From: Methanolinea sp.
GTDB lineage: Archaea; Halobacteriota; Methanomicrobia; Methanomicrobiales; Methanospirillaceae
Length of the DNA stretch: 64,000 nt
Assembly (NCBI GenBank): GCA_024518585.1
Contig: JANIHI010000009.1
Location: 16,062-80,061, forward strand
Reading direction: 5' to 3'
A program made the translations under genes and the position numbers. The notes under the pieces were generated by a model that was given only the letters and a program-made list of their open reading frames with translations, did not search any database and was not told where the DNA came from. Of the stretch, positions 37,479-47,315 are shown piece by piece. How positions within the stretch are numbered: position 1 is the first letter of the stretch; each line of letters begins with the position of its first letter.

Positions 37479-37682
37479 ATGAAATGCAGGTTTCACCTCG
37501 TTCCCGGCGATGACCGGCTGGAGTATACCGGCAAGGAAGGGACAACCTACGAAGAGGCCCTCCTCTCTCTCGGTATCAATCCTGACACTGTCCTGATCCT
37601 GCATGAGGGGAGAAGTCTCCCGCAGGACGCGTGCATACGGGAAGACGAGGCAGTGGTCATCTCCACCTGCTCCCGGGGGTAA
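37479..37682 (+). CDS. Ubiquitin-like / ThiS-MoaD-type small protein
   Basis: A 67-residue protein with a probable beta-grasp pattern: strand MKCRFHLVPG, helix TTYEEALLSLG, strand TVLILHEGRSLP, then IREDEAVVISTCSRG. This order matches ThiS, MoaD and archaeal SAMP/Urm1-type sulfur carriers. It ends in Ser-Arg-Gly instead of the diglycine that is adenylated in known members, and a cysteine precedes it. The neighbouring small zinc-ribbon gene on the same strand may be its partner. TATA-like AGATATTTTT lies ~38 nt before the ATG. Confidence 0.7.
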   Translation: MKCRFHLVPGDDRLEYTGKEGTTYEEALLSLGINPDTVLILHEGRSLPQDACIREDEAVVISTCSRG

Positions 37683-37784
37683 TCTCCCGGGACTCGCGGG
37701 GATGGGCCCGCCCTGCCAGGGATGACCCGGCTGAGGGGGGAGCAAGGCGGAGGATTGATCAGTTCGCCCACATTTTCCTGTGAT

Positions 37785-37955
37785 ATGGACCGGTACAGGT
37801 GCGAGAGATGCGGGAGGGAGTTCCTGGTCAATACGGGGTGTACTTTTTGTTCCCCGCCCCCTCAGGGTCCCCTTTTCTGCCCGGAGTGCAGGGGTATCCT
37901 CCGGCAGGTCACGCCCTCTTACTTTGTCTCCCGCCACGAGTGGGATGCCGACTAA
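37785..37955 (+). CDS. Small zinc-ribbon protein
   Basis: A 56-residue protein starting MDRYRCERCGREF, with three CxxC pairs (CERC, CTFC, CPEC) that can bind one or two zinc ions. The C-terminal tail is VTPSYFVSRHEWDAD. It is similar in build to small archaeal zinc-ribbon proteins of RNA metabolism; no function can be assigned. The ATG at 37785 is chosen because the ribbon starts there; an upstream in-frame start at 37722 adds 21 residues of no visible character. It follows the ubiquitin-like gene by ~100 bp. Confidence 0.65.
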   Translation: MDRYRCERCGREFLVNTGCTFCSPPPQGPLFCPECRGILRQVTPSYFVSRHEWDAD

Positions 37956-38084
37956 GGGCAGGGATGGGAGGGAGAGATGGTGCGGTGGCTCCAAAAACGG
38001 TGACCAATAGGGGGATGGGGCGCCGAAAGCAGTTCCTGGTAAAAGAAATGTATGAAAAATAGGGGGGTACACCAGTATCTTTCT

Positions 38085-39689
38085 TTACTCCGGGGGCTTC
38101 CCTGCTTCCTTTTCCTTCTTCTCCTCGCGGGTAATCATCATGTCATCGACCCGGAGGAGAAGGATGGCAGCCTCTGTTGCACTCTGGATAGCCTGTCTCT
38201 TGGAGCGCTGCGGTTCGAGGACTCCTTCCTTCATCATGTCCACGACCGTGCCGGTGTAAACGTTCAGCCCGGCATATTTCTCTCCCCTGGCATGGGCATT
38301 CTTGAGTTCCACCAGTTTATCGACCGTGTTGAAACCGGAGTTCTCTGCCAGGGTGACGGGGATGACCTCGAATGCATCGGCAAAGGCCTCGATTGCGATT
38401 TGGGCCCTGCCCCCGACACTCGAAGCATAGTCCCTGACTTTCATGAGGATCTCGGTCTCGACCGCCCCGCCGCCGACCACCAGCTTGCCATCCTCCATGG
38501 CGTCCATAACGACGCGGGTACCGTCCTCCACGGCCCTCTCGAGCTCGTCAAGGAGGTACTCGGTCGACCCCCGGACGAGGATCGTCACTGCCTTGGGATT
38601 GTGGCATCCCGAGATCTTGATGAACTCGCCGTCCTCGAGTTCCTCGACAATCTCCGCCCTGCCGAGGGTCTCCTTCGAGAGCTCCTCGACCTTGCTGACG
38701 ATCTGGGCATTGAGGGCGTGGGCAGCAAACTTCATGTCCTTCTCCGGGACGTCTTCGACCGCAAGGACCCCTCCCTTCGCGAGGTAGAACGCGACCGCAT
38801 CGGCAATCCCCTTCTGGCAGAGGAGGACATTTGCCCCGCTTGCGATGATGGTATCAGCGTATTTCTTCAGCGTCTCGCGTTCCTGGGCAGAAAATGCACT
38901 GACCATGTCGCTGGACTTGATGCGGATCTTGGCCTTGACCTGTGTCTTCTTGATCTCGAGGGGACTTGCGACGAGGGCGACCCGGGCATCTTTGACCTTG
39001 CGGGGCATCTCCTCGCTGATGCGTTTCTTGTCGATGACGACACCCCGCACGAGTTCGGCATCGTCCATCGTCTCCCCGGCCTGTTTCTTGATGAGGACGT
39101 TGTCCTCGTCGGCAATGATCCTGTCCCCATCTTTTTCGGCTATTGCCATGACCGCATCGACCACGATACCGTTCAGCTTGCTCTTGACCGACTCGATCGC
39201 CTTGCCCGTCATCGCGGTGTCTGCGATCCTGACCAGTTTCTCCCTGTCGTAGGGGTCGATGGGGATCGAGAGGTCTTCCAGGACTTCAAGGGCTTTCTTC
39301 ATGCCCAGGCGGTATCCTTCGGCGATCACGGACGGGTGAATCTTTTTCTCGATCATGGTCTCGGCCTTTTCCATGAATGACCCGACGAGGACCACGGCCG
39401 TTGTCGTCCCGTCTCCCACCTCGTCATCCTGGGCCTTTGCGACCTCAATGACCATCTTGGCGCCCGGGTGGACAACGGAGATATCCTGGAGGATGGTGGC
39501 ACCATCGTTCGTGATCGTCACGTCACCGCTCGGGTCAACGAGCATCTTGTCCATCCCGCGGGGACCAAGCGTCGTGCGTACTGCACTGGCAATTGCCTTT
39601 GCAGCGGCAATATTCGAGCGTTGGGCCTCGAGGCCCCTGTTCCGCTCCACGTTTTCCTTGAGAATGATAATCGGTTGTCCTCCAAGCAT
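38085..39689 (-). CDS. thsA: Thermosome subunit (group II chaperonin)
   Basis: Builds the double-ring ATP-dependent folding chamber of the archaeal cytosol. ATPase signatures: [22 protein letters not shown] and [11 protein letters not shown] (residues ~40-100). A helical protrusion acts as the built-in lid, and the C-terminal half has [11 protein letters not shown] and [20 protein letters not shown]. Length 534 is standard; the tail here is acidic ([13 protein letters not shown]) rather than a Gly-Met repeat. The start has GGAGG with 7-nt spacing and a clear TATA box. Monocistronic. Confidence 0.97.
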   Translation of the reverse strand: MLGGQPIIILKENVERNRGLEAQRSNIAAAKAIASAVRTTLGPRGMDKMLVDPSGDVTITNDGATILQDISVVHPGAKMVIEVAKAQDDEVGDGTTTAVVLVGSFMEKAETMIEKKIHPSVIAEGYRLGMKKALEVLEDLSIPIDPYDREKLVRIADTAMTGKAIESVKSKLNGIVVDAVMAIAEKDGDRIIADEDNVLIKKQAGETMDDAELVRGVVIDKKRISEEMPRKVKDARVALVASPLEIKKTQVKAKIRIKSSDMVSAFSAQERETLKKYADTIIASGANVLLCQKGIADAVAFYLAKGGVLAVEDVPEKDMKFAAHALNAQIVSKVEELSKETLGRAEIVEELEDGEFIKISGCHNPKAVTILVRGSTEYLLDELERAVEDGTRVVMDAMEDGKLVVGGGAVETEILMKVRDYASSVGGRAQIAIEAFADAFEVIPVTLAENSGFNTVDKLVELKNAHARGEKYAGLNVYTGTVVDMMKEGVLEPQRSKRQAIQSATEAAILLLRVDDMMITREEKKEKEAGKPPE

Positions 39690-39729
39690 AGCAGTTCCTC
39701 CGATATTGTAAAAGATGGAATTAAACTTC

Positions 39730-39737
39730 TATATAAA
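39730..39737 (-). promoter_or_regulatory. TATA box of the thermosome gene
   Basis: TTTATATA read leftward, 44 nt before the ATG, gives a leader of about 20 nt that contains GGAGG. A strong promoter, as expected for an abundant chaperonin. Confidence 0.7.
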
Positions 39738-39772
39738 TTAATCCATTTTGCGGCGGGAAAATGGAGAGGATA

Positions 39773-40393
39773 TCAGTCAATCCGGGATATTTTGAAGAGA
39801 GAATAGACGGGAACACCATCAACGTCCCGGAGACCGCGCTTGTCAAAGATGACGCATATTGCGACGGGGTGGGCACCATGCCGGCGGAGATACTTGACAA
39901 CGTCCTGCATCGTGTTTCCTGACGTGATGACATCGTCCACGATGATGCACCTCTCGCCACTCACGGGCGAGAAGTTCCCGCTGATCGATCCGACCGGTGG
40001 CTCCTGCGTGCTGTGCTTGGCGGGGTGGTAAATGGCAAGCCTGATGTCCTCCTGGACTGCAATCAGCGTTGCAAGCGGGATCCCTGATACGGCAATCCCC
40101 ACGACGAGGGTGGGGAAACGCTCCAAATAGCCCTCCTCTTTTTCATCTCCCTCAAGGGATGTATAGTACTGTTTGAGGAGCATCATGGCGATCCCGTCGA
40201 GAAGCGGCCCCTGGCCACTCACCGCGGTCCAGTCTATGTGGACGTCCTTGGGTATCGCCACGCCCTTCTGCTGGGTCAGAAGCCAGGTCACGGTCTCCAT
40301 GGAGAGCGAGAGCTCGTCTGCGATCTGTCCCGGACTGTGCCCTTCAGAGAGGAGAGCCCTGGCCTTCTGGATCAGCTCGTCAAGCGACGACAT
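39773..40393 (-). CDS. PyrE-like phosphoribosyltransferase with N-terminal HTH (GfcR type)
   Basis: 206 residues. Residues ~5-45 form a helix-turn-helix ([21 protein letters not shown]); the remainder is an orotate-phosphoribosyltransferase-like fold with the PRPP loop [17 protein letters not shown] (~145-161). This architecture is the archaeal PyrE-like regulator group, which includes haloarchaeal GfcR, a sugar-metabolism activator. In methanogens the target and ligand are unknown. The ATG at 40393 is chosen; a CTTAAGTA box ~25-30 nt upstream would make it leaderless, but it also follows nob1 by only 21 bp. Confidence 0.87.
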   Translation of the reverse strand: MSSLDELIQKARALLSEGHSPGQIADELSLSMETVTWLLTQQKGVAIPKDVHIDWTAVSGQGPLLDGIAMMLLKQYYTSLEGDEKEEGYLERFPTLVVGIAVSGIPLATLIAVQEDIRLAIYHPAKHSTQEPPVGSISGNFSPVSGERCIIVDDVITSGNTMQDVVKYLRRHGAHPVAICVIFDKRGLRDVDGVPVYSLFKISRID

Positions 40394-40414
40394 GGGAAAA
40401 AAGTGTGCACCCAT

Positions 40415-40876
40415 CTACTTAAGTGTTCTTTTTGGAACCGTTCCGCATACCGGGCACACACCCGGTCCTTCCACGACCTTCCCACACCCCGGGCAGCGGA
40501 ACTTCCACTGCCGCTTCCTCGCCCTCCGCTGCTGGAGGGGGTAGACCACGATTCCCAGGTGGCGGGCAACGTTCTGGAGGGCAAAGTCATCAGACACGAC
40601 ACCGGCACCTTCCTGGAGAGCAAGGGCAAGGACCTCGCAGTCGGCAGGGGAGAGGACGGAGAGGTCCCCGCTTGCTGCCGCGGAATCGAAAACTGCCTGG
40701 AGATACTCCCTTTCCGGAGCCAAAACCACGAGGCCTGTTGCGAGGAGGGCCTCGAGCCGGCAGCGCGAACACGCGTCCCTCAGCTCACCCACGACCGCAG
40801 GTGTCGAGTAGAGCTCGCCCTCGAGGGGAATATCCAGGAAAAAGGCAGTTGCGTCAAGGACTTTTTTCTGCGGCAA
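40415..40876 (-). CDS. nob1: Nob1-type rRNA maturation endonuclease (PIN plus zinc ribbon)
   Basis: PIN-domain nuclease that trims the 3' end of 16S rRNA precursor. The N-terminal LDATAFFLD has the first PIN Asp; further acidic sites are in VVGELRD, LSPADCEVLALAL and VVSDDFAL. The C-terminal zinc ribbon is CPGCG...CPVCG. The frame runs far into rtcA, but the true start is the TTG at 40876, just ahead of the conserved strand, with GGTGG 6 nt upstream. This gives 153 residues and a 23-bp overlap with rtcA. It is co-translated with rtcA. Confidence 0.88.
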   Translation of the reverse strand: MPQKKVLDATAFFLDIPLEGELYSTPAVVGELRDACSRCRLEALLATGLVVLAPEREYLQAVFDSAAASGDLSVLSPADCEVLALALQEGAGVVSDDFALQNVARHLGIVVYPLQQRRARKRQWKFRCPGCGKVVEGPGVCPVCGTVPKRTLK

Positions 40877-41852
40877 ACGTGACCACCTCCCCTTCCCTGA
40901 CAGAGATATCGTATCCAAAAAGACGTAGGAGCCAGCACATCGTCCTCGCATGGAGGGTACAGGTGTTGCTCGTGTAGGATCCCCCGGCGGTGGCAACGTA
41001 GATCAGGAGCTGGTCGGCAAGGTGCCTGTCCACCACTCCCCCGGCACTCACCTCACTGGTGAGGGCGAGAGCAGCGTCCCGTCCCACCTTCTCGGCGGGA
41101 TAACCGGGCTTTCCGATACCAACGCCACCCCTCCAGCCCATCCACGCCGTGCACGAACTTCCCATCCCCGGGCCCTCCCTCACATCCTTCGCGACAGGAA
41201 AAACAAGTCCCGTTGCATCGAGGAGATGTGCTGCAGCCGCAGCCGCCTGGCGTTCCGCGACGTGGAAAGGGAGTCCGGCGCTGCACGAGACGATCCCCCG
41301 GGATCCTTCCCCGACCCGTTCCGGGGGACGGAGGGGGACGAGACCGGAGGGTAACACCCGGGACCTGACAACGCCACCGCCCCGGGGATAGTAGCCCCTC
41401 CAGGTGATCTCGATGCTTATCCGGGCCCCGTGAGCGATGAGGAAGGGGACGAGGAGGTGTGCGGTATAGTCAATCGTCGGGCTCTGGCTCACTTCTGTCC
41501 CGCCGGAAAGGGTGATCTCTCCCCCGACTTTGAGTGCAACCGGGAGCCAGGCCTGGAGAACGAGGGGGATGCTCCCTGCTGTCCCGATGTCCACAGATAT
41601 CGTTCTCTGCGAGAGGGGGCCGGGGATGCATGTCACCTCCCTGCTCCCGGGGGTGCACCCCGACACTTCGGCATCGCATACGCCGGCAACCGCCCGGATC
41701 GCGGCGATGTGCTGCGGCCGGAGACCGGGGTTCTGCCTCCCGGCCCTGATGTTATAAACGCGGCATGGCTCGCCCGTGATCGCCGAGAGGGCGACTGCCG
41801 ACCGGACAAGCTGCCCTCCCCCTTCCAGGGTGGCTCCATCAATCACGAGCAT
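40854..41852 (-). CDS. rtcA: RNA 3'-terminal phosphate cyclase
   Basis: Converts RNA 3'-phosphate to the 2',3'-cyclic phosphate with ATP. N-terminal IDGATLEGGGQLVRSAVALS, the NIRAGRQNPGLRPQH segment and the YYPRGGG motif identify the family. The catalytic histidine is in DRHLADQL (residues ~295-302). Length is 332 from the ATG at 41852, overlapping the prs stop by 10 bp. The prs-rtcA-nob1 run couples PRPP synthesis with two RNA-end enzymes. Confidence 0.94.
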   Translation of the reverse strand: MLVIDGATLEGGGQLVRSAVALSAITGEPCRVYNIRAGRQNPGLRPQHIAAIRAVAGVCDAEVSGCTPGSREVTCIPGPLSQRTISVDIGTAGSIPLVLQAWLPVALKVGGEITLSGGTEVSQSPTIDYTAHLLVPFLIAHGARISIEITWRGYYPRGGGVVRSRVLPSGLVPLRPPERVGEGSRGIVSCSAGLPFHVAERQAAAAAAHLLDATGLVFPVAKDVREGPGMGSSCTAWMGWRGGVGIGKPGYPAEKVGRDAALALTSEVSAGGVVDRHLADQLLIYVATAGGSYTSNTCTLHARTMCWLLRLFGYDISVREGEVVTFAAEKSP

Positions 41853-42694
41853 TCGCGGACCATACGGGCAATGGCATCTCCTGCAGAGTACCGGCTGCAT
41901 GCCCTTTCCAAGGTATCACTGCATGCCACGTGGTGGATGCCGGCCGCAAGGAGGCGGAGGTATGACCCCTCCGCAAGGACACCGTGGACACATGCGGACG
42001 AGACCGTCCGGGCACCCTGGTCTCTCAGCATCCGGGCAGCCGAAACGAGTGTCCCCCCCGTGGATATGATGTCGTCAACGACGACGACATCACGTTCTTT
42101 CACATCAAGGGAGCGCTGTTCCATCCGGACCTCCTCGCCGGATATCCGTGTCTTTTCCAGGTGGCCGGACTCCCATTTGCACGGTGTCGCAACGGCCGCG
42201 GCAAACCGGGCTGCCCCGTCGTCGGGAGCAAGGATAAAGGGATCCTCGAGGGGTAACGAGGAGAGGTAGCGTCCTATCTCTTCAGCCAGGCTCACATCGT
42301 GCGAGGGAACGCGGAAATGGGATAGGACGCGGGGATCGTGCACGTTCACGGTAAAAACCCTTGATACCCCCTGTGACAGGGCCCTGCAGACTGCGCGAGC
42401 ACTGAGGGGTTCTCCCTCGTGGAACTTCTTGTCCTGCCGTGCATATCCCAGGTACGGCACGACGAGGGTGACGTCTGACCCTTCACATGCATCGACGAGG
42501 AGGAGGAGCTCGATAAACGCGTCTGCGTCGGGAGTGCTCCCTACAATGATCATCTCCCCGTCTGTTTCTTCCACGCGAAGGTAATGCTCCCCGTCGGGAA
42601 AACGGGTGAACCTCACCCCTCCGACCGGACAGCGGAGGGCCCGTGCTATGTTTTCTGCCAGTACCTGGTTGTATTCCGTGCTCACGACCAACAT
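41843..42694 (-). CDS. prs: Ribose-phosphate pyrophosphokinase (PRPP synthase)
   Basis: Makes PRPP from ribose-5-phosphate and ATP for purines, pyrimidines, histidine and methanopterin. It shows FPDGEHYLRV near the N-terminus, LVVPYLGYARQDKKF, VNVHDPRVL, and the PRPP loop VVVDDIISTGGTLVSAA (residues ~205-221). At 283 residues it is the short archaeal class. First gene of prs-rtcA-nob1-regulator; divergent from lonB, with the two promoters in an 88-bp gap. Confidence 0.96.
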   Translation of the reverse strand: MLVVSTEYNQVLAENIARALRCPVGGVRFTRFPDGEHYLRVEETDGEMIIVGSTPDADAFIELLLLVDACEGSDVTLVVPYLGYARQDKKFHEGEPLSARAVCRALSQGVSRVFTVNVHDPRVLSHFRVPSHDVSLAEEIGRYLSSLPLEDPFILAPDDGAARFAAAVATPCKWESGHLEKTRISGEEVRMEQRSLDVKERDVVVVDDIISTGGTLVSAARMLRDQGARTVSSACVHGVLAEGSYLRLLAAGIHHVACSDTLERACSRYSAGDAIARMVRECS

Positions 42695-42782
42695 GCCTGC
42701 GACCTCATGCTGAAAGTACTTAAACGAGCAGGGATAAATTACATCACTATTGCGAACAGCCCCCCGAGGTACATATTTTCAA

Positions 42783-44699
42783 ATGGAGAGCAAGGAAGTT
42801 CCAGAAGGGGCCCCCGAAGAAGAGGTCCCTGTTGAAGTCTCGGTCACAAACTCGTCCCAGGTGGAGGTACCCCCCTCCCTGATCGACCAGGTGATAGGCC
42901 AGGAACACGCGGTCGAGGTCATCAGGAAGGCCGCTACCCAGAGGCGCCACGTGATGATGATAGGCAGCCCGGGAACGGGGAAGTCCATGCTTGCCAAGGC
43001 AATGGCAGAACTCCTCCCCAAGGAGGAGATGCAGGACATCCTCGTGTACCCCAACTCCGATGACCCCAATAACCCCATCGTGCGAACGGTTCCCGCCGGG
43101 CGGGGCAAGCAGATCGTGGCAGCCCACAAGGCCGAGGCGCGGAAAAAGATACAGTTCAGGAATACGCTCCTCATGCTCCTGCTCATCGGGATCATCGGGT
43201 ACGCATTCATCACCTACCAGTGGCTGATGGGAATCATCGCCGCGGCTTTCGTCTTCATGGCCCTCCGGTATGCCACGCCCCGCGAAGAGTCAATGATCCC
43301 CAAGCTCCTCGTCTCCAACGACTCGACGACGACGGCTCCTTTCATCGATGCCACGGGGTCCCACGCAGGGGCCCTCCTCGGCGATGTACGGCATGACCCC
43401 TTCCAGAGCGGCGGCCTCGAGACCCCGAGCCATGACCGGGTCGAGGCAGGGGCCATTCACCGGGCACACAAGGGGGTCCTGTTCATCGACGAGATCAACA
43501 CCCTGACACCCCACTCCCAGCAGAACCTCCTCACCGCCCTCCAGGAGGGCGAGTTCCCCATCACCGGCCAGAGCGAGAGGTCAAGCGGGGCCATGGTGAG
43601 GACAGAACCCGTCCCGTGCAAGTTCATCATGGTGGCCGCGGGAAACCTCGACGCCATCCAGGGGATGCACCCGGCACTCCGCTCCCGCATCAGGGGGTAT
43701 GGGTACGAGGTCTACATGAGCGAAAGCATGCCCGACACGCCGGAAAACAGGGAGAAGTTCATCCGGTTCATCGCCCAGGAGGTGAAGAACGATGGCAAAA
43801 TACCCCATTTCGACCGGAGTGCCATCGAAGAAGTTATCAGGGAAGCGAGGCGGAGGTCAAACCGGAAGGGGCACCTCACCCTGAAACTCCGGGACATGGG
43901 CGGTTTGATCCGGGTCGCCGGGGACCTTGCCCGCCAGGAAGGCGCAGAGGTGACGACCGCAGATCACGTGATTGCTGCAAAGAAGACCGCCCGGTCCATC
44001 GAAGACCAGGTCTCCGACGAGTATATCCGCCGAAGCCGGGAATACGAGCTCACTGTGGTGGAGGGGACGAGGATCGGGAGGGTGAATGGGCTCGCGGTGA
44101 TGGGGAGCGACTCGGGCTCTGTCCTTCCCATCATGGCCGAGGTTACCCCTGCCCAGGGTTCCAGCGGGACGGTGATCGCGACCGGGATGCTCAAGGAGAT
44201 CGCCCAGGAGTCCATCAAGAACGTGAGCGCTATTCTCAAGAAGTTTACCGGCAAGGACATCAAGAACATGGATATCCACATCCAGTTCATTGGGACCTAC
44301 GGGGGAGTGGAGGGGGACTCTGCCTCCATCAGCGTGGCAACGGCGGTCATCAGTGCCATTGAGAATATCCCGGTCCGCCAGGACATCGGGATGACCGGTT
44401 CCCTCTCTGTCAGGGGCGACGTCCTGCCTGTTGGTGGCGTCACGTACAAGATCGAGGCAGCAGCAAAGGCCGGGATCAAGACCGTGCTCATACCGCGGGC
44501 AAACCTCGATGACGTCCTGATAGAGGACCGTTACCGTTCCCTGGTGACCATCATCCCCGTGGACTACATCGATGATGTCCTCAAGATTGCCCTCGTGCCG
44601 GAGAACCGCGAAGGATTCTTAAACAAATTGCGGAAGATGGCATCAGCACCCTCCGCAGCGTTCCTTGAGGGTCCGACTGCTCCCACCACCCCGGCATGA
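42783..44699 (+). CDS. lonB: Membrane-anchored ATP-dependent protease LonB
   Basis: Archaeal Lon degrading membrane and misfolded proteins. AAA+ part: Walker [14 protein letters not shown] (~residue 65), split by an insert with two membrane helices ([15 protein letters not shown] and [13 protein letters not shown], ~125-165), then Walker [12 protein letters not shown] and sensor [17 protein letters not shown]. Protease domain: catalytic Ser in [13 protein letters not shown] and Lys in [12 protein letters not shown]. The ATG at 42783 gives 638 residues; the frame 11 codons upstream runs into the promoter. GAGGT lies 12 nt upstream. Confidence 0.96.
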   Translation: MESKEVPEGAPEEEVPVEVSVTNSSQVEVPPSLIDQVIGQEHAVEVIRKAATQRRHVMMIGSPGTGKSMLAKAMAELLPKEEMQDILVYPNSDDPNNPIVRTVPAGRGKQIVAAHKAEARKKIQFRNTLLMLLLIGIIGYAFITYQWLMGIIAAAFVFMALRYATPREESMIPKLLVSNDSTTTAPFIDATGSHAGALLGDVRHDPFQSGGLETPSHDRVEAGAIHRAHKGVLFIDEINTLTPHSQQNLLTALQEGEFPITGQSERSSGAMVRTEPVPCKFIMVAAGNLDAIQGMHPALRSRIRGYGYEVYMSESMPDTPENREKFIRFIAQEVKNDGKIPHFDRSAIEEVIREARRRSNRKGHLTLKLRDMGGLIRVAGDLARQEGAEVTTADHVIAAKKTARSIEDQVSDEYIRRSREYELTVVEGTRIGRVNGLAVMGSDSGSVLPIMAEVTPAQGSSGTVIATGMLKEIAQESIKNVSAILKKFTGKDIKNMDIHIQFIGTYGGVEGDSASISVATAVISAIENIPVRQDIGMTGSLSVRGDVLPVGGVTYKIEAAAKAGIKTVLIPRANLDDVLIEDRYRSLVTIIPVDYIDDVLKIALVPENREGFLNKLRKMASAPSAAFLEGPTAPTTPA

Positions 44700-44705
44700 T
44701 TCTCC

Positions 44706-46037
44706 ATGACCGGGATCCGCTATTTTGACATCCGCCACGTCAGGGGAGAGGTCACCCATATTGACAGCGAGAACGGCCGGGTGGAATCAGCCGGGACATC
44801 GTTCCTGGACAGGGCAATCGTGCGCGTACTGGGCCCGAAGGGATGGGGAATCCTCTCTCTCGACACCTTCGAACGCCCGGGGAGAGAGAACCTTGACGAG
44901 ATCCTGGAGAGGGGGTCCCGCCTCGCCTCTCTCACGCAACAGGAAGTGGTCCTTGCTGACGTGCCGTCCGGGACCATCCCTGTCCCCCCCCTGAAGGAAG
45001 ATCCCCGTTCCATCGATCTTCCGGAGAAGGAGGGGTTCCTCCTCGAGATCGAGAAAGCAGCCAGGATGACTGGTATCACGAGTACACGGGCCAGCTACAT
45101 CGAGCGTTTTGAAGACGTGTATTTTGGGGACAGCAGCGGCAACGAGTATAGCTATACCATCTGCCGGTGCGGTTACTCTGTCCTTGCCGTCGCAGTCAGG
45201 GGAGGTGAGATGCAGATGGGATACCGGCGCAGGCACGCACTGCAGGATTTTCCCCTCCGGCACATGCAGGATGATGGCAGAAAAGCAGCCAGGAGGGCGC
45301 TTGCCCTGCTGGACGCAAAAAGGCCCCGGGGGGGGAGGATGAACGTGATCCTCGACCCGGAGCTTGCCGGTGTCTTTGCCCACGAGGCCGTCGGTCATGC
45401 AAGCGAGGCAGACCTCGTCCAGGAAGGGGGATCAGTCCTTGGGGGCAGGATCGGTCACGCGATTGGAAGCGACTGCGTCACGATCATCGACGACCCCACC
45501 CTGCCCGAATTTGGGTTCGAACCTGTTGATGCAGAGGGGAGCGTTGTCGGCCCGACAGAGATCATCAAAAAAGGGGTCCTGAACGCGTACCTCCACAGCA
45601 GGGAGACACTTGCCGCCGTCGGACATGGGCATGCCGGGAATGCCCGGGCCATGCCGGGTGAACCTCCCCAGGTCAGGATGAGCAACACCTACATCAGGGA
45701 GGGGGACAGCTCGGTCGACGAGGTCATCGCAGAATGCAGGAGGGGGATCTTTCTCATCGGCACGCGCGGCGGGCAGGTGGACCCCGGCAGGGGAGTCTTC
45801 CAGTTCAACGCCGAGTGCGGGTATATCATTGAAAACGGGGAATGCGGGCAAATGGTCAGGGACGTCTCCCTTTCGGGAGAGATCCTTTCCACGTTGCACG
45901 GGATCTCGCTGTGTGCGGGGGACAGGAGGATGCACGAGGGATACTGTGGAAAGGGGGGCCAGAGCGTGCCAGTCAGTGACGGGGCACCCCATGTCCTCCT
46001 CCACGATGCGGTGGTGGGTGGCAGTGGATCTGATTGA
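44706..46037 (+). CDS. tldD: TldD metalloprotease subunit
   Basis: Catalytic half of the TldD/TldE heterodimer, which degrades unfolded peptides threaded into its tunnel. The zinc motif HEAVGH (in FAHEAVGHASEAD, ~residues 222-234) is intact, as is the C-terminal zinc cysteine region (GEILSTLHGISLCAGD). Length 443 is typical. It overlaps tldE by 14 bp and follows lonB by 6 bp, forming a proteolysis operon lonB-tldD-tldE. Confidence 0.95.
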   Translation: MTGIRYFDIRHVRGEVTHIDSENGRVESAGTSFLDRAIVRVLGPKGWGILSLDTFERPGRENLDEILERGSRLASLTQQEVVLADVPSGTIPVPPLKEDPRSIDLPEKEGFLLEIEKAARMTGITSTRASYIERFEDVYFGDSSGNEYSYTICRCGYSVLAVAVRGGEMQMGYRRRHALQDFPLRHMQDDGRKAARRALALLDAKRPRGGRMNVILDPELAGVFAHEAVGHASEADLVQEGGSVLGGRIGHAIGSDCVTIIDDPTLPEFGFEPVDAEGSVVGPTEIIKKGVLNAYLHSRETLAAVGHGHAGNARAMPGEPPQVRMSNTYIREGDSSVDEVIAECRRGIFLIGTRGGQVDPGRGVFQFNAECGYIIENGECGQMVRDVSLSGEILSTLHGISLCAGDRRMHEGYCGKGGQSVPVSDGAPHVLLHDAVVGGSGSD

Positions 46038-47307
46038 AAAGATCCTGTCCGCGGGAAATGCGAAAGCCGATGAGGTGGAAATTTACCTCTCAACCGGCAG
46101 GTCGGTCACTGCCAGGCTCAAGAGGAGGGAGATCTCCTATGCGGCGGGATCTGACAACAAGTCCCTTGCTATCAGGGTGATCTCCGGGGGAAAGATCGGT
46201 GTATCTTCTACCTCCAACCCGGGACGCTGGGAACCCTGCCTTGACGCGGCGTTACGGAGTGCTCAACTGGCAAACGCCCAGGAGTGGAAAGGGCTGCCCC
46301 GGCCGGACCCTGCCGGCGGGGGGTGGATCAATTTTGACCAGACGCTCATCCCTGACCCTGCCCGGGCAGGGGGACTCCTCCAGGACATGGTGGAGGGGGC
46401 GGGGGCGTACCCCGTGGAGATCACATCGGGAAGTGCCGAGATATCCCGGTTTTCAACGGTACTTGCCAATACAAACGGCCTCTTCCGGGAAGACCGGGAG
46501 AGCCTGGTGAGTATCGGGCTCGAGGCGATCAGGGAGCAGTCGACAGGGTACGAGTTCGAGACCTCGTGGAAGGCAGATATCGACGCGGTGGAGGTTGGGC
46601 GGAGGGCAGCCTTTCTTGCATCGTCCTCGGCCGGGGGCAGGGATATTCCGACCGGCACCTATGACGTCATCCTCTCCCCTGTTGCCCTCGCACAGCTCGT
46701 GGAAGCGTGCATCATCCCTGCCCTGAGCGGGAGGAATGTCCACGAAGGACGGTCCCGGCTCGCTCCACTCCTCGGAGAGGAGGTCTTTGACCCGGCCCTC
46801 ACCCTGACAGACGACCCGTTCCATCCCCGGGGGACCGGCAGCTGCCTGTGGGACGGGGAGGGCTCGGTGACCCGGCGGCTCCCCTTCATCGAGAGGGGTG
46901 TCCTTCGCTGTTTTGCCTATGACCTCAAGACTGCGTACAGGTACGGGAAAGAATCCACGGGGAGTGCAGTCCGTTCGGGGATGGGGGGTGGGATCTCCAT
47001 CGGTGTCCACTGCGCCACGCTCGACGGCCCCCGGTGCAACCTCGCTGATGAGGAGGGGATATGGGTGCACGATGTCGTGGGGGCGCACACGGCAAATCCC
47101 CTGACGGGGGACTTCTCGGTTGAACTCTCCAATGCCTTTCTCACACGGGGAGGTCACTTTGAATACCCGATAAAATCGGCAATGCTGACGGGGAACGTCT
47201 TTGAGATGTTGAAAGGGACGGAGGGGATCTCGCGCGAGGAAAGAGTCGTGGGTGCCTTCGTCCTCCCCTCCATAAGATTAAAAAACCAGAGAATCATTGG
47301 TAATTAG
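46024..47307 (+). CDS. tldE: TldE/PmbA non-catalytic protease partner
   Basis: Partner of TldD, same fold without the zinc motif. It begins DLIEKILSAGNAKADEVEIYL and has the family segments RAAFLASSSAGGRDIPTG, DVILSPVALAQLVE and the C-terminal GNVFEMLK. The start is the GTG at 46024, preceded by GGGTGG and overlapping the tldD stop. The frame is open 65 codons further into tldD but without conserved sequence; a GTG at 46018 is the alternative. 427 residues. Confidence 0.93.
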   Translation: MDLIEKILSAGNAKADEVEIYLSTGRSVTARLKRREISYAAGSDNKSLAIRVISGGKIGVSSTSNPGRWEPCLDAALRSAQLANAQEWKGLPRPDPAGGGWINFDQTLIPDPARAGGLLQDMVEGAGAYPVEITSGSAEISRFSTVLANTNGLFREDRESLVSIGLEAIREQSTGYEFETSWKADIDAVEVGRRAAFLASSSAGGRDIPTGTYDVILSPVALAQLVEACIIPALSGRNVHEGRSRLAPLLGEEVFDPALTLTDDPFHPRGTGSCLWDGEGSVTRRLPFIERGVLRCFAYDLKTAYRYGKESTGSAVRSGMGGGISIGVHCATLDGPRCNLADEEGIWVHDVVGAHTANPLTGDFSVELSNAFLTRGGHFEYPIKSAMLTGNVFEMLKGTEGISREERVVGAFVLPSIRLKNQRIIGN

Positions 47308-47315
47308 GAAGGTAC

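Noticed and set aside
38052..39380. 442-codon frame antisense to the thermosome gene
   Set aside because: The opposite strand encodes a complete chaperonin with promoter and ribosome site.
45829..46023. 65-codon N-terminal extension of TldE inside tldD
   Set aside because: Entirely overlaps the conserved tldD C-terminus; a GTG with a ribosome site sits at the natural TldE start.
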